Shown here: positions 11,575 to 23,176 of the stretch, in pieces
How the letters are laid out: each line of letters begins with the position of its first letter
How positions within the stretch are numbered: position 1 is the stretch's first letter
Assembly (NCBI RefSeq): GCF_033115175.1
Contig: NC_084844.1
Coordinates: forward strand, 34,753,885 to 34,817,884
DNA: 64,000 nucleotides
Reading direction: 5' to 3'
From: Lepus europaeus
Taxonomy: Eukaryota; Chordata; Mammalia; Lagomorpha; Leporidae
Notes under the pieces: model-generated
Database searches by the model: none
Told to the model about the DNA's origin: nothing
What the model saw: the letters and a program-made list of their open reading frames with translations, nothing else
Made by a program: the position numbers and the translations under genes

Positions 11575-11785
11575 AAGAGAACAAGCTTGCAATACTCCCT
11601 GCTTGGATTTGAATTCTGCTCTGCCACCATTTACCCTGGACAAATCCCTTAACCTGTATCTCTTACTACTCTCATCTGTAAAATGGGTGTAACACATTGT
11701 GAGAATTAAGTATGGTAATGAAGTAAAGCCTTTAGAAAAGTGTATAAAAAGTCAGAGAACTCAATAAAGGTTAGATTTCAATATT
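11575..11785 (-). repeat. MIR-like SINE remnant
   Basis: Shows ggatttgaattctgctctgcc, ccttaacctgtat, catctgtaaaatgggt and ctcaataaagg, the typical minus MIR order. Confidence 0.65.
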
Positions 11786-11914
11786 CCTGTGGAAAATATG
11801 TGTACTTTTGATTTAATAAAGCAAAAAGTAATTCTTTGGTAGTCATCTACGGCTGTGTCCTAACTGCCAAAAATCTACTTTATATAATAACCACTTTTTA
11901 AAATTTTACTTACC

Positions 11915-12228
11915 ATTTTTTTTTTTAAGATTTATTTATTTATTTGGAAGTCAGAGTTAGAGAGAAAAGAGAGAGGGATATCTTCCATTTGCTAGTTCAC
12001 TACCCAGATGGCCACAACAGCCAGGGCTCTGCCAGGCCAAAGCCCGGAGCTTCTTCCAGGTTTCCCATGTGGATGCAGGGACCCAAGCATTTAGGCCATC
12101 TTCTGCTTTTCCCAGGCTGGGAAAAAAGCAGGAAGCTGGATTGAAAGTCGAGCAGGTAGCACGTGAACCAGTGCCCATGCGGGTGTTGCAGGTAGCAGCT
12201 TTACCTACTACACTACAACCCCGGCCCC
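11915..12228 (-). mobile_element. Older C-repeat SINE
   Basis: From ttttttaagatttatttatt to actacaaccccggcccc. Confidence 0.88.
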
Positions 12229-12711
12229 CTGGCTACTCTTGTTTATACTTGATTAGGTGTTATCAATATTTAAAATAAACTGAAAGATCAACTTGATCCT
12301 CTAGGAGTTTTTCCTTTAGAAACATTTTAATATCTATATTTGTACATACTTGATTTATCTTGAAAAGGAGTCTATTAACTTTTTTGTTAACATTTAAACT
12401 AAGACAATAAAATTCTTAATTTATGGAAAGTTGCAAAGGAACTGCATAGTTCTTTTAATTTTAACCTTCCTTACAGTGTATTTGTTAAAAGTTGAAAAAA
12501 ATACACATATCTAATAATATGCATTGATTTTGCTGTTGTGAGAGTTTCCAACATAGAATGGGATATCTAACATGTTAACAAATTCTAATTTTTATCAACT
12601 CAGCTTTACATATCTTGTATAATTTGTTTATTTCTGTTTCAACCTGAAGCCAGCCTGATAATAAAGGAAAATATTATAATGCACAGACTTTTCAGAGTAA
12701 CATAATATAAG
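12229..12711. other. VMP1: Unique VMP1 intron 8 sequence
   Basis: About 480 bp without recognisable repeats. Confidence 0.6.
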
Positions 12712-12725
12712 ATATAGCAGATCGA

Positions 12726-13032
12726 AACCGGCGCTGTGGTGTAGAAAGTTAAACCGCCGCTTGCAGCACCAGCATCCCATTCAAGACCCAGCTACTGCAC
12801 TTCCAATCTAGCTCCCTCCTAACATGCCTAGGAAAGCAGTGGAGCATGGCCTGAGTGCTTAGACTCCTGCACCCATGTGGGAAACCTGGAAGAGGCTCCT
12901 AGCTGCTGGCTTCAGCCTGACCCCGCCCTGGCTGTTGCAGCCATTTGGGTAGTGAACCAGCGGATGGAAGATCTCTCCCTCCCTCTCTCTCCTTCTCTCT
13001 ATTTCTGACTTTCAAATAAATAAATCTAAAAA
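12726..13032 (+). mobile_element. Older C-repeat SINE with 11-bp TSD
   Basis: aaccggcgctgtggtgtag to caaataaataaatct. Flanks atatagcagat (12712) and atatggcagat (13037) differ at one base. Confidence 0.88.
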
Positions 13033-13047
13033 ATATATATGGCAGAT

Positions 13048-14121
13048 GTGATCCTGTGCAGGTAATACTGTTATTACATGGTTGTAAGGGAAGAAATTAC
13101 ATAGTGTTTGAAAATAGGTGAGAAAAACAAAAATGAGTTATTGATTCCAAGTGTTAATGACAAAATAATACTTGAATTCTAAATTAGTCATGGAATTGTT
13201 TTTAAAAGACCATATGTAACAAATTTTTCTTAAGCAACTAGACTTTTCAGTGGTTAAAACTGAAATCATATAAATTAATTGGCTAATAAATGATTCAGCC
13301 AGCAGCCACAAGGGCAGAGTACTTTTATGGGAGAAAAATGGATGAAGTAAGTGCTCAAAAACAGCTTGTGGTTTCTTTGCATTTGTACATGAAATTGTCT
13401 CTTAGCATTCTTACAATGTGGGAATGTTGGAAAGGTATTTACTGTGAATCATTTCTTTGTGTGGGACTGAGTATTCAAAACATCTGAATCTGTGTGCTCT
13501 CATATTTCTACACTTGATATTCTTTCCAAAATGTGTCACGTGTCTCCACAGCCTTGGACTCTCATAAAATAGAAAAGAAATAATTTCCTAATGTAGAAAA
13601 TGAAAACACATCTGCCATTAACACATGTATGAATTTATTAAAATGGTAAAGTTGTAAGCAATTCTAATTAATATTCATATTTCAGGCTACAGATTTTAGA
13701 ACCCTAGTTACTACTGAAATGTCCTTAAGGCTCTTCCCTCAGACCTTCCCATAGAAAACAGCCATCAAATGATTAAGAAACTACTGAATAGGATGAAATT
13801 CCTGTGGGTCTGTTGGCATTATCCAGTTCTCATGTTAAAAAGATACATGTATATGGGGCATTAGCCAGAAGTAATGGAAGCAAATGAACAGCTTGGTTCA
13901 CTGTGAGCAGATTGAACAACAGCCTGAGATGAGTATGAGTGGTGGTAGACACATTAGAACATTTGCCTAAGCGCCTTCTGAACAGTCTAGTACTGACCAG
14001 AACCTTTCCCTTGATTTGCTGTGTAAGCAAGGCTTAAAGCAGAATAACACCTACCAGTGAGTGGTAAAATTAAATTGTTCTTTGGGTTATATCTAAGGTA
14101 ATGTTTTTTTCTTCTTTATAG
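13048..14121. other. VMP1: Unique end of VMP1 intron 8
   Basis: About 1.07 kb without repeats, ending in the ttctttatag acceptor of exon 9. Confidence 0.7.
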
Positions 14122-14283
<162 letters not shown>

Positions 14284-14524
14284 TAAGGCATTAAAACATA
14301 TGCTCATTCCTAAGAGAATTGTTAAATTACCGTCTCTGCTCTTTTAGTTATAACTTACTGAGATAATAAAAGCATTGACTCATTTGGAGGCTAGTGGATC
14401 TCCTTATTTTCCTTCCCTCTTTCTTCCTCCCTTTTTATTTCCTGCCTTCTTTCTTTGTGAAATTTGTTACCCCAAGATTTTTTTTTAATGTCAGATTTTT
14501 AGCATACTAAATCTTTTTAGATGT

Positions 14525-15185
14525 TTGTTTTAAATTTATTTATCAGAGGCCGGCGCCGCAGCTCACTAGGCTAATCCTCCGCCTTGTGGCGCCGGCACAC
14601 CGGGTTCTAGTCCCGGTCGGGGCGCCGGTTCTGTCCCGGCTGCCCCTCTTCCAGGCCAGCTCTCTGCTGTGGCCAGGGAGTGCAGTGGAGGATGGCTCAA
14701 GTGCTTGGGCCCTGACCCCATGGGAGACCAGGATAGGCACCTGGCTCCTGCCATTGGATCAGCGCGGTGTGCCGGCTGCAGCGCGCCAGCCGCGGCGGCC
14801 ATTGGAGGGTAAACCAACGGCAAAGGAAGACCTTTTTCTCTGTCTCTCTCTCTCACTGTCCACTCTGCCTGTCAAAAAAAAAAAAAAAATTATTTATCAG
14901 AGAGCCAGAAGAGAAAGAGACAAGCAAAGAGAGCTCCCACATGCTGTTCCACATCCCACAATGACTATGATGGTCCCAGGCTAGGGACCAAATCTGGGAG
15001 TGAGAAACTCAACCCAGGCCTCTAACGTAGGTGACAGAGACCCAGTTACTTCAGTCATCACTGCTGCTTCCCAAAGTCCATGTTAGCAGGAAACTGGAGT
15101 TAGGAGCAAAACTGGTACTCAAGCCCAGACACTCCTATGTGAAGCAGGCATCTTAACTGATACCTTATTAATAGACCAAGCGCCC
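14525..15185 (-). mobile_element. Ancient C-repeat SINE split by a young insertion
   Basis: The tail part is 14525-14547 and the body 14890-15185 (ttatttatcagagagccag ... gaccaagcgccc). The young SINE at 14548-14889 interrupts it. Confidence 0.75.
14548..14889 (+). mobile_element. Young C-repeat SINE nested in an ancient copy
   Basis: Complete from ggccggcgccgcagctcac to ctgcctgtcaaaaa. TSD ttatttatcagag at 14536-14548 and 14890-14902 derives from the host SINE. Confidence 0.93.
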
Positions 15186-15946
15186 TTCCCAAGCCAAGAT
15201 TTCTGCCAAACAAAAGTAGTAGTCCTGTGCAGGAAAATGTACACCATTTTCACATATATAGTAAAAAGAAAAAAGTAGTTTCTTCACTGACCACAAGCTG
15301 AGAGAATACTGCCTTTCACTGATTCTCATTTTTCTTTCATATACTCTAGTTAGCAGCTCTACTTAGCACTTCCTTTCTTGGCACCAGTATCCTTTACCGA
15401 AAATCAGCCAGATGTCAGCATGGGGGAAAATGAGGAAGAAAAGGGTCTCTGAAGAGGCAAGAAGATGTAGATTGTGGTTAGAGAAGTGAGAATCTGCTAG
15501 TCCTCAAAGCAACTCTTAACCAAATAGGATAGGGTATTTGGGTACGTCTGTCTACTTTGTCTCCTCTATTCATACGTACATGAAAAAAAGAAGCAAATAA
15601 TTCAAATGATGGGGTAGTGGGTATGTGCTTCCAGAAATATGATATGAATTATTTCCTTCTAAGGGCAGATCTTACTAAAATAAAATAAAAATTAACTGCA
15701 AGTTTGTTTTCAATCAGTGTAATTTGCAACAAAGAGAGGTAGTCAAGAAAGGCAAGAACAGTGAAGTAATGTTTTGTATCCTCATATGATTCCATAATAA
15801 TTAAAAGTATAAATAGCATATTTCCCCAGTTTCTTCTTAGCACTTCTGCCTCTGGCTCTTAGAAGGGAAGAATAAAACAGGAAAACATTAGCTGCCCCTA
15901 CCTCCCTAGTTTCTTTATTTTTTTAAGTACTATTTGGAGTTTAGAG
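15186..15946. other. VMP1: Unique VMP1 intron 9 sequence
   Basis: About 760 bp. No repeat or gene recognised. Confidence 0.6.
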
Positions 15947-15948
15947 TG

Positions 15949-16276
15949 TTTTTTTTTTTTAAATGTTGTTTATTTTCATTTTATTTGAAAGGCAGAGAGA
16001 TAGAGAGACAGATTCTTTTGTGTACTGTTTGACTCCCAAATGCCCACAACAGGCAGGGCTGGGCCAGGCCAAAGCCAGGGCCTAGTAGTCAGTCCAGGTC
16101 TCCAACATGAGTGGCAGGGACCCAAGTACCTGAGCTGTCATTCTGTGTGTCCCAAGATGTGCATTCACAGGACACAGGATGAGAAGTTAGGAAACCAAGA
16201 CTCGAACCAGGCACAGTAGTATCAGTACAGTATCAGGCATCTCAGTCAACATGCTAACTCCATACCGCACGCCTGT
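15949..16276 (-). mobile_element. Ancient C-repeat SINE
   Basis: T-rich tail, ttttatttgaaaggcagag, ending ataccgcacgcctgttc. It is the most diverged near-complete copy here. Confidence 0.78.
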
Positions 16277-16443
16277 TCCTGACCCCAATTTCTCATCTTA
16301 GATTTGAGATGAGTTTATTGAGCTGGCTCTCCTATCCTGCTGTAATAATTTCTCAGAATCTCAAGGATATGTTTTTCCACCTTTAAAGAATATATCTCTT
16401 CCTACTAATGTTAAGTATTTTGTTCAGTGAATACAGGTTATTG

Positions 16444-16737
16444 CTTTTTTAGTGTTTTTATTTTTTGAGAATCAGACAAAGAAATCTCCCTCCCATCTAC
16501 TGGTTCACTCCCTCAGATGCCTGCAATGGCTGGAGCTGGGCCAGGCCAAAGCCAGAAGCAGGGAGTTCAATCTAGGTCTCTCTCATGTGCGGCAGGAACC
16601 AAATCACATGAGCTATTACTGCCACATCCCAGGATCTACAATACATTAACAGGAAGCTAGAGTCAGGAGCCAGGAATCAAACCCAGGCACTCCAGTGTGG
16701 GGTATGGGTGTTTTAACTGATAGACCAAATACCCACT
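16444..16737 (-). mobile_element. Ancient C-repeat SINE
   Basis: tttttgagaatcagacaaag start and gatagaccaaatacccac end. Confidence 0.78.
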
Positions 16738-16789
16738 CTCTGAATACTGTTTTGTAAATATTGCAGTGCTGTTGCTTTGCTTAAGATGA

Positions 16790-16967
16790 GGGGCTGGCAC
16801 TGTGGCGTAGCAGGTAAAGCCACCCTCTACAGTGCTGGCATCCCTTTTGGGTGCCAGTTTGAGTCCCAGCTGCTCCACTTCCGATCCAGCTCTCTGCTAT
16901 GGCCTGGGAAAGCAGTGAAAGATGGCCCATGTGGGAGTCCTAGAACAAGCTCCAGACTCTTGGCTTC
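16790..16967 (+). mobile_element. Older C-repeat SINE, 3'-truncated
   Basis: It runs from ggggctggcactgtggcg to agactcttggcttc and then switches without a tail into a minus copy. Confidence 0.85.
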
Positions 16968-17198
16968 AAAAAGAGATCTTCCATCAACTGGTTCACTCCC
17001 CAAATGGCTTCAACAGCCAGGGCTGGGCCAAGCCAAAGCCAGGGTCCTGGAACTCCATCATGTCTTTCACATGGATAGTAGAGTCCAAGCACTCAGGCCA
17101 TCTTGCAGTGCCTTCCTGGATGCACCAACAGAGAGCTGAACTGAAAGCTGAGCAGCCAGGACTCAAACCTGTGCTCAAATGAGATGCCAGCATCCCAG
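16968..17198 (-). mobile_element. Older C-repeat SINE fused tail-less to the previous copy
   Basis: Begins aaaaagagatcttccatc and ends gagatgccagcatcccag. With 16790-16967 it forms a head-out inverted pair. Confidence 0.83.
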
Positions 17199-17486
17199 AT
17201 AATTTATTTATTTGAAAAAGAGAGAGAGAGAGATCTTCCATCTACTGGTTCACTCTCCAGATGCCTGCAAAGGCTGCGACTGGGCCAGACTAAAGCCAGG
17301 AGGCATTTCCAGGTCTCCCACATGTGTGGCAGGAGCCCAAGCACTTGGGCCATCTTCTGTTGCTTTTCCCAGGCTGTTAGCAGGGAGCTGGGTCAGAAGT
17401 GGAATAGCCAAGACACAAACCAGTGCCCATATGTGATGCTGGTGTTCAGGTAGCAGCTTTACCAGCTACGCCGCAGCACTGGCCCC
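17199..17486 (-). mobile_element. Older C-repeat SINE
   Basis: ataatttatttatttgaaa to gccgcagcactggcccc, directly next to another minus copy. Confidence 0.87.
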
Positions 17487-17692
17487 TGCTTTATACCTCT
17501 TAAATTTACTAGCATTCCATACATTACAGCAAAATTTATTATCAGTACCCTATTTATTATGATAGGGTGTGTAACATCGGACCAATTACTTTGGAAAGAC
17601 TCAAAACTAGTGTATTTGAAAACATTCTCAATAGGTTTATTTTTTAAATTATGATAATGTTTTATTTTGTATAGTACTGCACACTTTAAAGT

Positions 17693-18060
17693 ACTTAGTG
17701 TAGTCCTAGGATAGAGGAATCAGACAACCCTTTTGTATTTGTCAAGCTTAAGTTAATAAGTAATAGTTGCCTAAGAGAGTAACAGCTGGAATTTGAACCC
17801 GTCTTTTGGCTTCAAGTTCAGTGTTCTTTTCATTCTTTTACATTTCTTTCTTAACTTTAAAATATTTACATGATTAAGGAAACTAAATTGTTTAATGCCT
17901 ACTTTTTATCAGGACCTGTGGCAGATAATGTGCATAGGTTATCTCATTGTCAGAACAGTACTATAAAGTAGTTATTTTCCATGTTTCATAGATGATGGAA
18001 CTGTGTTAGAGTAGGTAAAATACTTGCCCAAGGCCCTGGAATTCCAGCGTAGTTCTGTCA
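17693..18060 (+). repeat. MIR-like SINE remnants
   Basis: 17893-18060 shows the + MIR order: ggttatctcattgtcagaac, atagatgatggaactg, acttgcccaaggc. A separate fragment at about 17775-17850 has tggaatttgaacccg. Confidence 0.6.
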
Positions 18061-18426
18061 AGTGAAAGCTCATTCCCTGTATCCATGTGGAGGGACAAAG
18101 AGAAAACTAAAATCTATTTGTGTTCCAAAAGGGAAGGATCTGAGTTCCTTCAGTAAACTAGGCCCATGGGATATGTTTGCTATGTTCTGTTGTCTCATGG
18201 TGACATACTTCGTAAAGGCATGTCACTTGATGTACACCCAGATGTAGCTTAGAACAAGCATTTCTCATTCCTGGGTAAGCAATATTAGTGAGTAATATAA
18301 ACATTTTAAGCCATTTCTGAAAAAAATAGGGAGGAAAACTCCACACACAGATTTTTCTGGACTCACATAGTAAACCTGTTCTCTCATCTGATTTTCTTTC
18401 TTTCCTTTAAAAACAAAAACAAAAAC
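18061..18426. other. VMP1: Unique VMP1 intron 9 sequence
   Basis: No recognised element. (AAAAAC)n-like bases occur near 18410-18425. Confidence 0.5.
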
Positions 18427-18695
18427 TTCTTTTTATTTATCCTATTATTTATTTGAAAGACAGACAAACTGAGGGAGAAAGAGCTCCCATATGCTGGTTC
18501 ATTCTCATGTGCCCACACGACAGCAGAGGCTGGGCATGGGGTGAGATCTCAATCCAGGTGTCCCGCATGGTGGCAGAAACCCAACTGTGGGTCCGTCACT
18601 GCTGACTTCTAGGGCCTGCATTGGTAGGCAGCTGGAGTCAGGTTCTGAGCCCAGGCATTCTGATGTGGAATGTGGGTTAGCCAAATACCATCTCC
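18427..18695 (-). mobile_element. Ancient C-repeat SINE
   Basis: ttctttttatttatcc then attatttatttgaaagac, ending ggttagccaaataccatc. Confidence 0.78.
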
Positions 18696-19420
18696 TTCCC
18701 TTTTTCCTCAGCTTAAATTCAGATAACAGCCTTCTTTGTTAATTATTATATTTATTGATGTCTTGCCAGCTATTAACCTTCCCCTAAAATATTCAAATCA
18801 ACCCACCTCATAGGATAGATCAGGAGATCCCTTTCTAACGGACAGGTTCAAGTTGTCTACCTTTAGAGACATTAGGGACATTGCCTTTCTCCTAAGTAAT
18901 GAAGGAAGTTAGCATACTCATTCATGTTACTTTATTTACCATATGACTACGGGTCCTGGGTATTTATTGTTTCCCTACCTTCCCAACCATCAGCACACAC
19001 ACATACATGGGATTATTATAAGCTGCAGGAGAGGAAAAGTGTCTCTCGGTTCACTGAAGTGTTCTAACATTTAGAATAGCATGTCGTACTTAGTAAGGCA
19101 CTTAGTAAACATTTAATCACCGAATCTAAGATTCCTTCTTAGCTGGCCCCTCCTTTAACAGATGGCTTCTTTGGTCAGAATGGCACCAGTAATTCCTACA
19201 CCTTTCTTTCTTTTTTGTGCTATGCATTTCCCCTTATTTTCTCTGTGCCAGTGCTTGATAGGGCTATTTGGTGAACTATGCCTTTTGTTTACTTGGTAGT
19301 ATCCTCACTCAGACCTCCAGCCTAAAAGACTCTGAAACATGTTCTTGAATGTGTGACACATTTTATGTCTTCCTTAACAGTGAATTTTCAAGCTGCTTCA
19401 TATAAAAAGAAAACCTTATC
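18696..19420. other. VMP1: VMP1 intron 9, mostly unique with an L2-like trace
   Basis: 19060-19125 (ttctaacatttagaatagc, aaggcacttagtaaac) resembles an L2 3' end. The rest is unrecognised. Confidence 0.45.
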
Positions 19421-19750
19421 TTTTTTAAGATTTTATTTATTTGTTTGAGAAGTAGAGCTACAGACAGTGAGAGGGAGAGACAGAGAGAGAGGTCTTCCTT
19501 CCGTTGGTTCACTCTCCAGATGGCCGCAATGGTTGGAGCTGCGCTGATCCGAAGCCAGGAGCCAGGTGCCTCCTCCCAGTCTCCCATGTGGATGCAGGGG
19601 CTCAAGGACCCGGGCCATCCTCCACTGCTTTCCCAGGCCACAGCAGAGAGCTGGACCAGAAGAGGGACAGCTGGGACTAGAGCTGGCGCCCATATGGGAT
19701 GCCGGCGCTGCAGGCAGAGGATCAACCCACTGTGCCACAGGGCCAGCCCC
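19421..19750 (-). mobile_element. C-repeat SINE, intermediate age
   Basis: Full length from ttttttaagattttatttat to ccacagggccagcccc, with the GC-rich gccggcgctgcaggc block preserved. Confidence 0.9.
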
Positions 19751-19829
19751 TTATTTTGTTTCAAGGCAGTGATATTGTGCAACTATCTGGGTATTGGTTT
19801 ATTTTTAATATTAAGAAATTATAGTATGG

Positions 19830-20207
19830 CCGGCGCCGTGGCTTAACAGGCTAATCCTCCGCCTTGCGGTGCCGGCACACCGGGTTCTAGTCCCGGTTGG
19901 GGCGCCGGATTCTATCCCGGTTGCCCCTCTTCCAGGCCAGCTCTCTGCTATGGCCCGGGAGTGCAGTGGAGGATGGCCCAAGTCCCTGGGCCCTGCACCC
20001 GCATGGGAGACCAGGAGAAGCACCTGGCTCCTGGCTTCGGATCAGCGAGATGCGCCGGCCGCAGCGGCCATTGGAGGGTGAACCAACGGCAAAACAGAAG
20101 ACCTTTCTCTCTGTCTCTCTCTCTCACTATCCACTCTGCCTGTCAAAATAAATAAATAAACAAGCAAATAAATAAATAAATCTATCACTGAATCTATTGT
20201 TAAAAAA
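19830..20207 (+). mobile_element. Young C-repeat SINE with 14-bp TSD
   Basis: TSD aaattatagtatgg at 19816-19829 and 20208-20221. The tail is a long AAAT run with extra sequence (tctatcactg) before the final A9. Confidence 0.94.
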
Positions 20208-20221
20208 AAATTATAGTATGG

Positions 20222-20645
20222 AAAGCTCATGGTGGTGAAAGGCTGAGAAGCAAAAACATTAGTTCAGATGATTAATAAAATTATAACTTTAAGTAACTGG
20301 CTTTTGGTATGGAATCCCATATATTAATATTTTCCTCTCTAAGATATCTATAATAGTTGTCTTATTAGCTTCATAATATTCATACACTGTTTGTACAGCA
20401 TTACTATATTAGTCTTCTACTTGAAATAGTATGTTTTAGCCTAATTACCCACTTTCCTGAGATTCATCATGAGTAGATTAAAAGACTTGTTATTTATAAT
20501 ATTTTCCTCCTCCCCTATTGTTATATTGGCTAAAGTTAAGTATTTAACAGTGACAGCACTGAAAAGTTTGTTACTAGGACTGTGGAGAGAGAATCTAGAA
20601 TTATTCATATTTAATCAGATAATTATCCACCCTTTGCTAACCTTA
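20222..20645. other. VMP1: Unique VMP1 intron 9 sequence
   Basis: AT-rich, no repeat recognised. Confidence 0.6.
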
Positions 20646-20960
20646 GGGCCTGGGCTGTGGTGTAGCAGGTTTAGCCACTGTCTGCAGTGCTAGCATATCA
20701 TATGGTAACCAGTTTGAGGCCCAGCTGCTCCATTTCCAATCCAGCTCCCTGCTAATGTGCCTGGGAAAGCAGTGGAAGATGGCTTGGGCCCCTGTACCCA
20801 TGTGGGAATCCTTGAAGAAGCTCCAGGTTCCTGGCTTCAGCCTGGCCCAGCCCTGGCCGTTGCCGACATTTGGGGAGTGAACCAGCAGATGGAAGATCTG
20901 TCTCTCCTTATTCCTTATTTCTGTGTAAATTTGCCTTTTGAATAAATCTTTTTTTTTTTA
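20646..20960 (+). mobile_element. Older C-repeat SINE
   Basis: gggcctgggctgtggtgtag to ttttgaataaatc. The CT-rich tail is short. Confidence 0.86.
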
Positions 20961-21342
20961 ATCTAAGCTTAAACTTTCCTTTATTTGAACCTGTAGAACT
21001 TTTGTTTCTTTATTTTACAAACTAAAAGCATTTACAATTTTTAGAAAAACTAGTACACCTCTTTAGGGCTTTGAAGAAGTATCCTTACCTCTTTGCTCCT
21101 GAAAACCAGTAACAGAACCTTGTGTTTTCCTTTATGTTAACATTTGTTGCAGTATCAATATCTCTAATTAATGGAGAGAGTGCCTCATTACCATCTAACT
21201 GAATTTGTCCCAGATCTTATCAATTCAGCCATAAGCCTGAAAGGCTGAGCTCATTCCGAGTTTGGAAACAGAATTTTTATGGTACTTCTCTAAAAACTTT
21301 GCATGAAAGATGTACAGATTTTTTTGTTGTTGTTTCTTTCTT
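20961..21342. other. VMP1: Unique VMP1 intron 9 sequence
   Basis: No repeat recognised. Confidence 0.55.
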
Positions 21343-21433
21343 TGCTTCCTTCCTTCCTTCCTTCCTTCCTTCCTTCCTTCCTTCCTTCCTTCCTTCCTTC
21401 CCTCCCTCCCTCCCTCCCTCCCTCCCCCCCTCT
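21343..21433. repeat. (TTCC)n-(CCCT)n polypyrimidine microsatellite
   Basis: A pure pyrimidine strand of about 90 bp: TTCC repeats, then CCCT repeats and a C7 run. The minus strand has many GGGA repeats and so G-quadruplex potential. It lies 390 bp before VMP1 exon 10. Confidence 0.95.
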
Positions 21434-21823
21434 GGATTAGATTTACCTCAGATCTGTGTTGTCAGCTTTGATTTCAGTGGTGGAACTCAGGGAACCCATG
21501 ACTGCAGTGGTAGGCACAAGTCCTAGATACCCAGAACATGTGAATGTCCACTATTCCGTCCCAGTCTTGGGTTTCATGATCCTTATTTTCCCTCAGGAGT
21601 GGTTATATATCCTAGTTAGACTAAAACTGTGTTTAAGAGCAGAATCTTTAAAATACAAACTAGACAACATTTTAATTAAATTTTGTTTTTTTATTTTAGA
21701 AAAAATCGAAAAATTGCAATTTTGGGCAGAACTTAACCTTTTTGAGACTATTGTCAGAGTTGTGAAATTGTACTAGGGTCTTTGATGACTAAATCCGTAT
21801 TTAAACTGGTCTTTTTCTTACAG
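21434..21823. other. VMP1: Unique end of VMP1 intron 9
   Basis: No repeat. It ends with a strong ctttttcttacag acceptor. Confidence 0.6.
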
Positions 21824-21885
21824 AAAATTTTTGTTATAGTAACATTCAGCAAGCACATAGTGGAACAGATGGTGGCTTTCATTGG
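21824..21885 (+). CDS. VMP1: VMP1 coding exon (exon 10)
   Basis: The exon is 62 nt: 20 codons (KIFVIVTFSKHIVEQMVAFI) plus two bases of a split Gly codon, about residues 305-325. The acceptor is ctttttcttacag and the donor gtgagt. The split codon gg|t is completed at the next exon 21.3 kb downstream. The Val in VIVTF differs from the Ile I recall in human. A 90-bp pure polypyrimidine tract lies about 390 bp upstream of the acceptor and could bind splicing factors such as PTB; that is inference. Confidence 0.96.
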
Positions 21886-22414
21886 GTGAGTAATTCTTTA
21901 AGAACTCATTTTAATATCTTCACTGTTTGGGACAAATGTGTAGAAGATTCAGGACAGAGTTTTTGAGATAACTACTTTTTAAGAAGCAGAAGTCTTTGGC
22001 CCTGTTAATAAATTGATGCATGCTTTCTTGTCCTATAGCAAGGAAACATTATCCATGCTTAATTGTAAGCCAGACATGTATCAAGTCAGATAGTTCCTGA
22101 TTTAAAAGAAGCTTGGGGGTTTGCATTCATAGCTCTTCCACAGAAATTAGAAATCCTCTTTATATAAAAGACATGTGTTTCATTACAGTTTGATGAAACT
22201 TTAGTATGTCAGTACAGTAAGATGCTAGACAAAGTTACATTTAATTAAATATAAATCTTACAATAAAATTTTAGAATTTCATTAAATAAGGCATGGTAAG
22301 ATGTTATACTATTAACAAAAATATGTCAGGTAATGAACCTCTTACTTCATTAGGTAAAAAATTAGGCCATTTAAAAATGCTAAAATTACCCAGTGGTTTT
22401 ATTTTTGTGTTTAG
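21886..22414. other. VMP1: Unique start of VMP1 intron 10
   Basis: AT-rich and unrecognised apart from the gtgagt donor. Intron 10 is 21.3 kb long. Confidence 0.6.
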
Positions 22415-22460
22415 TTTTTTTTTTTAAGATTTATTTATTTATTTGAAAGAGTTAGACAGC
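22415..22460 (-). mobile_element. C-repeat SINE tail fragment
   Basis: Only tttttttaagatttatttatt...gaaagagttagacag remains before a + SINE starts. Confidence 0.75.
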
Positions 22461-22773
22461 GACCAGTGTTGTGGCATAAAGGGTTAAGCCACCAACTGCA
22501 CATTGGCATCCCATAAAGAGTTGTGGCTGCTCCACTTCTAATCCTCCTCCCTGCTAATGGGCCATAGAAAGCAGTAGAAGATGGCCCAAGTCCTTGGGCC
22601 TCTGCGCCCACGTGGAAAACCTGGAAGAAGCTCCTGGCTTCAGATAGGCCCAGCCCCTTTCATTGCAGCCATTTGGGGTGTGAAATAGCAGATGGAAGAC
22701 CTCTCTCTCTGCCTCTGCCTCTGCCTCTCTCTAACTCTGCCTTTCAAATAAAATAAATAAATTTTTTTTAAAG
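22461..22773 (+). mobile_element. Older C-repeat SINE
   Basis: gaccagtgttgtggcataaa to caaataaaataaataaattt, joined to a minus tail fragment. Confidence 0.87.
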
Positions 22774-22829
22774 GGATTGTTAATAATATTCTCTGGTTCA
22801 TTTTCAGTGTAGTAATTAAGAAAGCAGTG

Positions 22830-22852
22830 TATATATATATATATATATATAT
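22830..22852. repeat. (TA)n microsatellite
   Basis: About eleven TA units at the tail of a minus SINE. Confidence 0.9.
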
Positions 22853-23176
22853 TTTAAAGATTATTTATTTATTTGAAAGAGTTACACAGAGAGAGAGGAG
22901 AGGCAGAAAGAGAGAGGTCTTCCATCCGATGGTTTACTCCCCAATTAGTCACAACGGCTGGAACTGTGCTGATCCGAAGCAAGGAGCCAGGACTTCTTCC
23001 AGGTGTCCCATGTGGGTACAGGGGCCCAAGGACTTGAGCCATCTTCCACTGCTGTCCCAGGCCATAGCAGAGAGCTGGATCATAAGTAGAGCAGCCAGGT
23101 CTCAAATTGGTGCCCATATGGGATGCTGGCACTGTAGGCCAAGGCCTCAACCCACTGCACCACAGCGCCGGCCCCC
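22853..23176 (-). mobile_element. C-repeat SINE, intermediate age
   Basis: Complete, ending accacagcgccggccccc. Confidence 0.9.
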
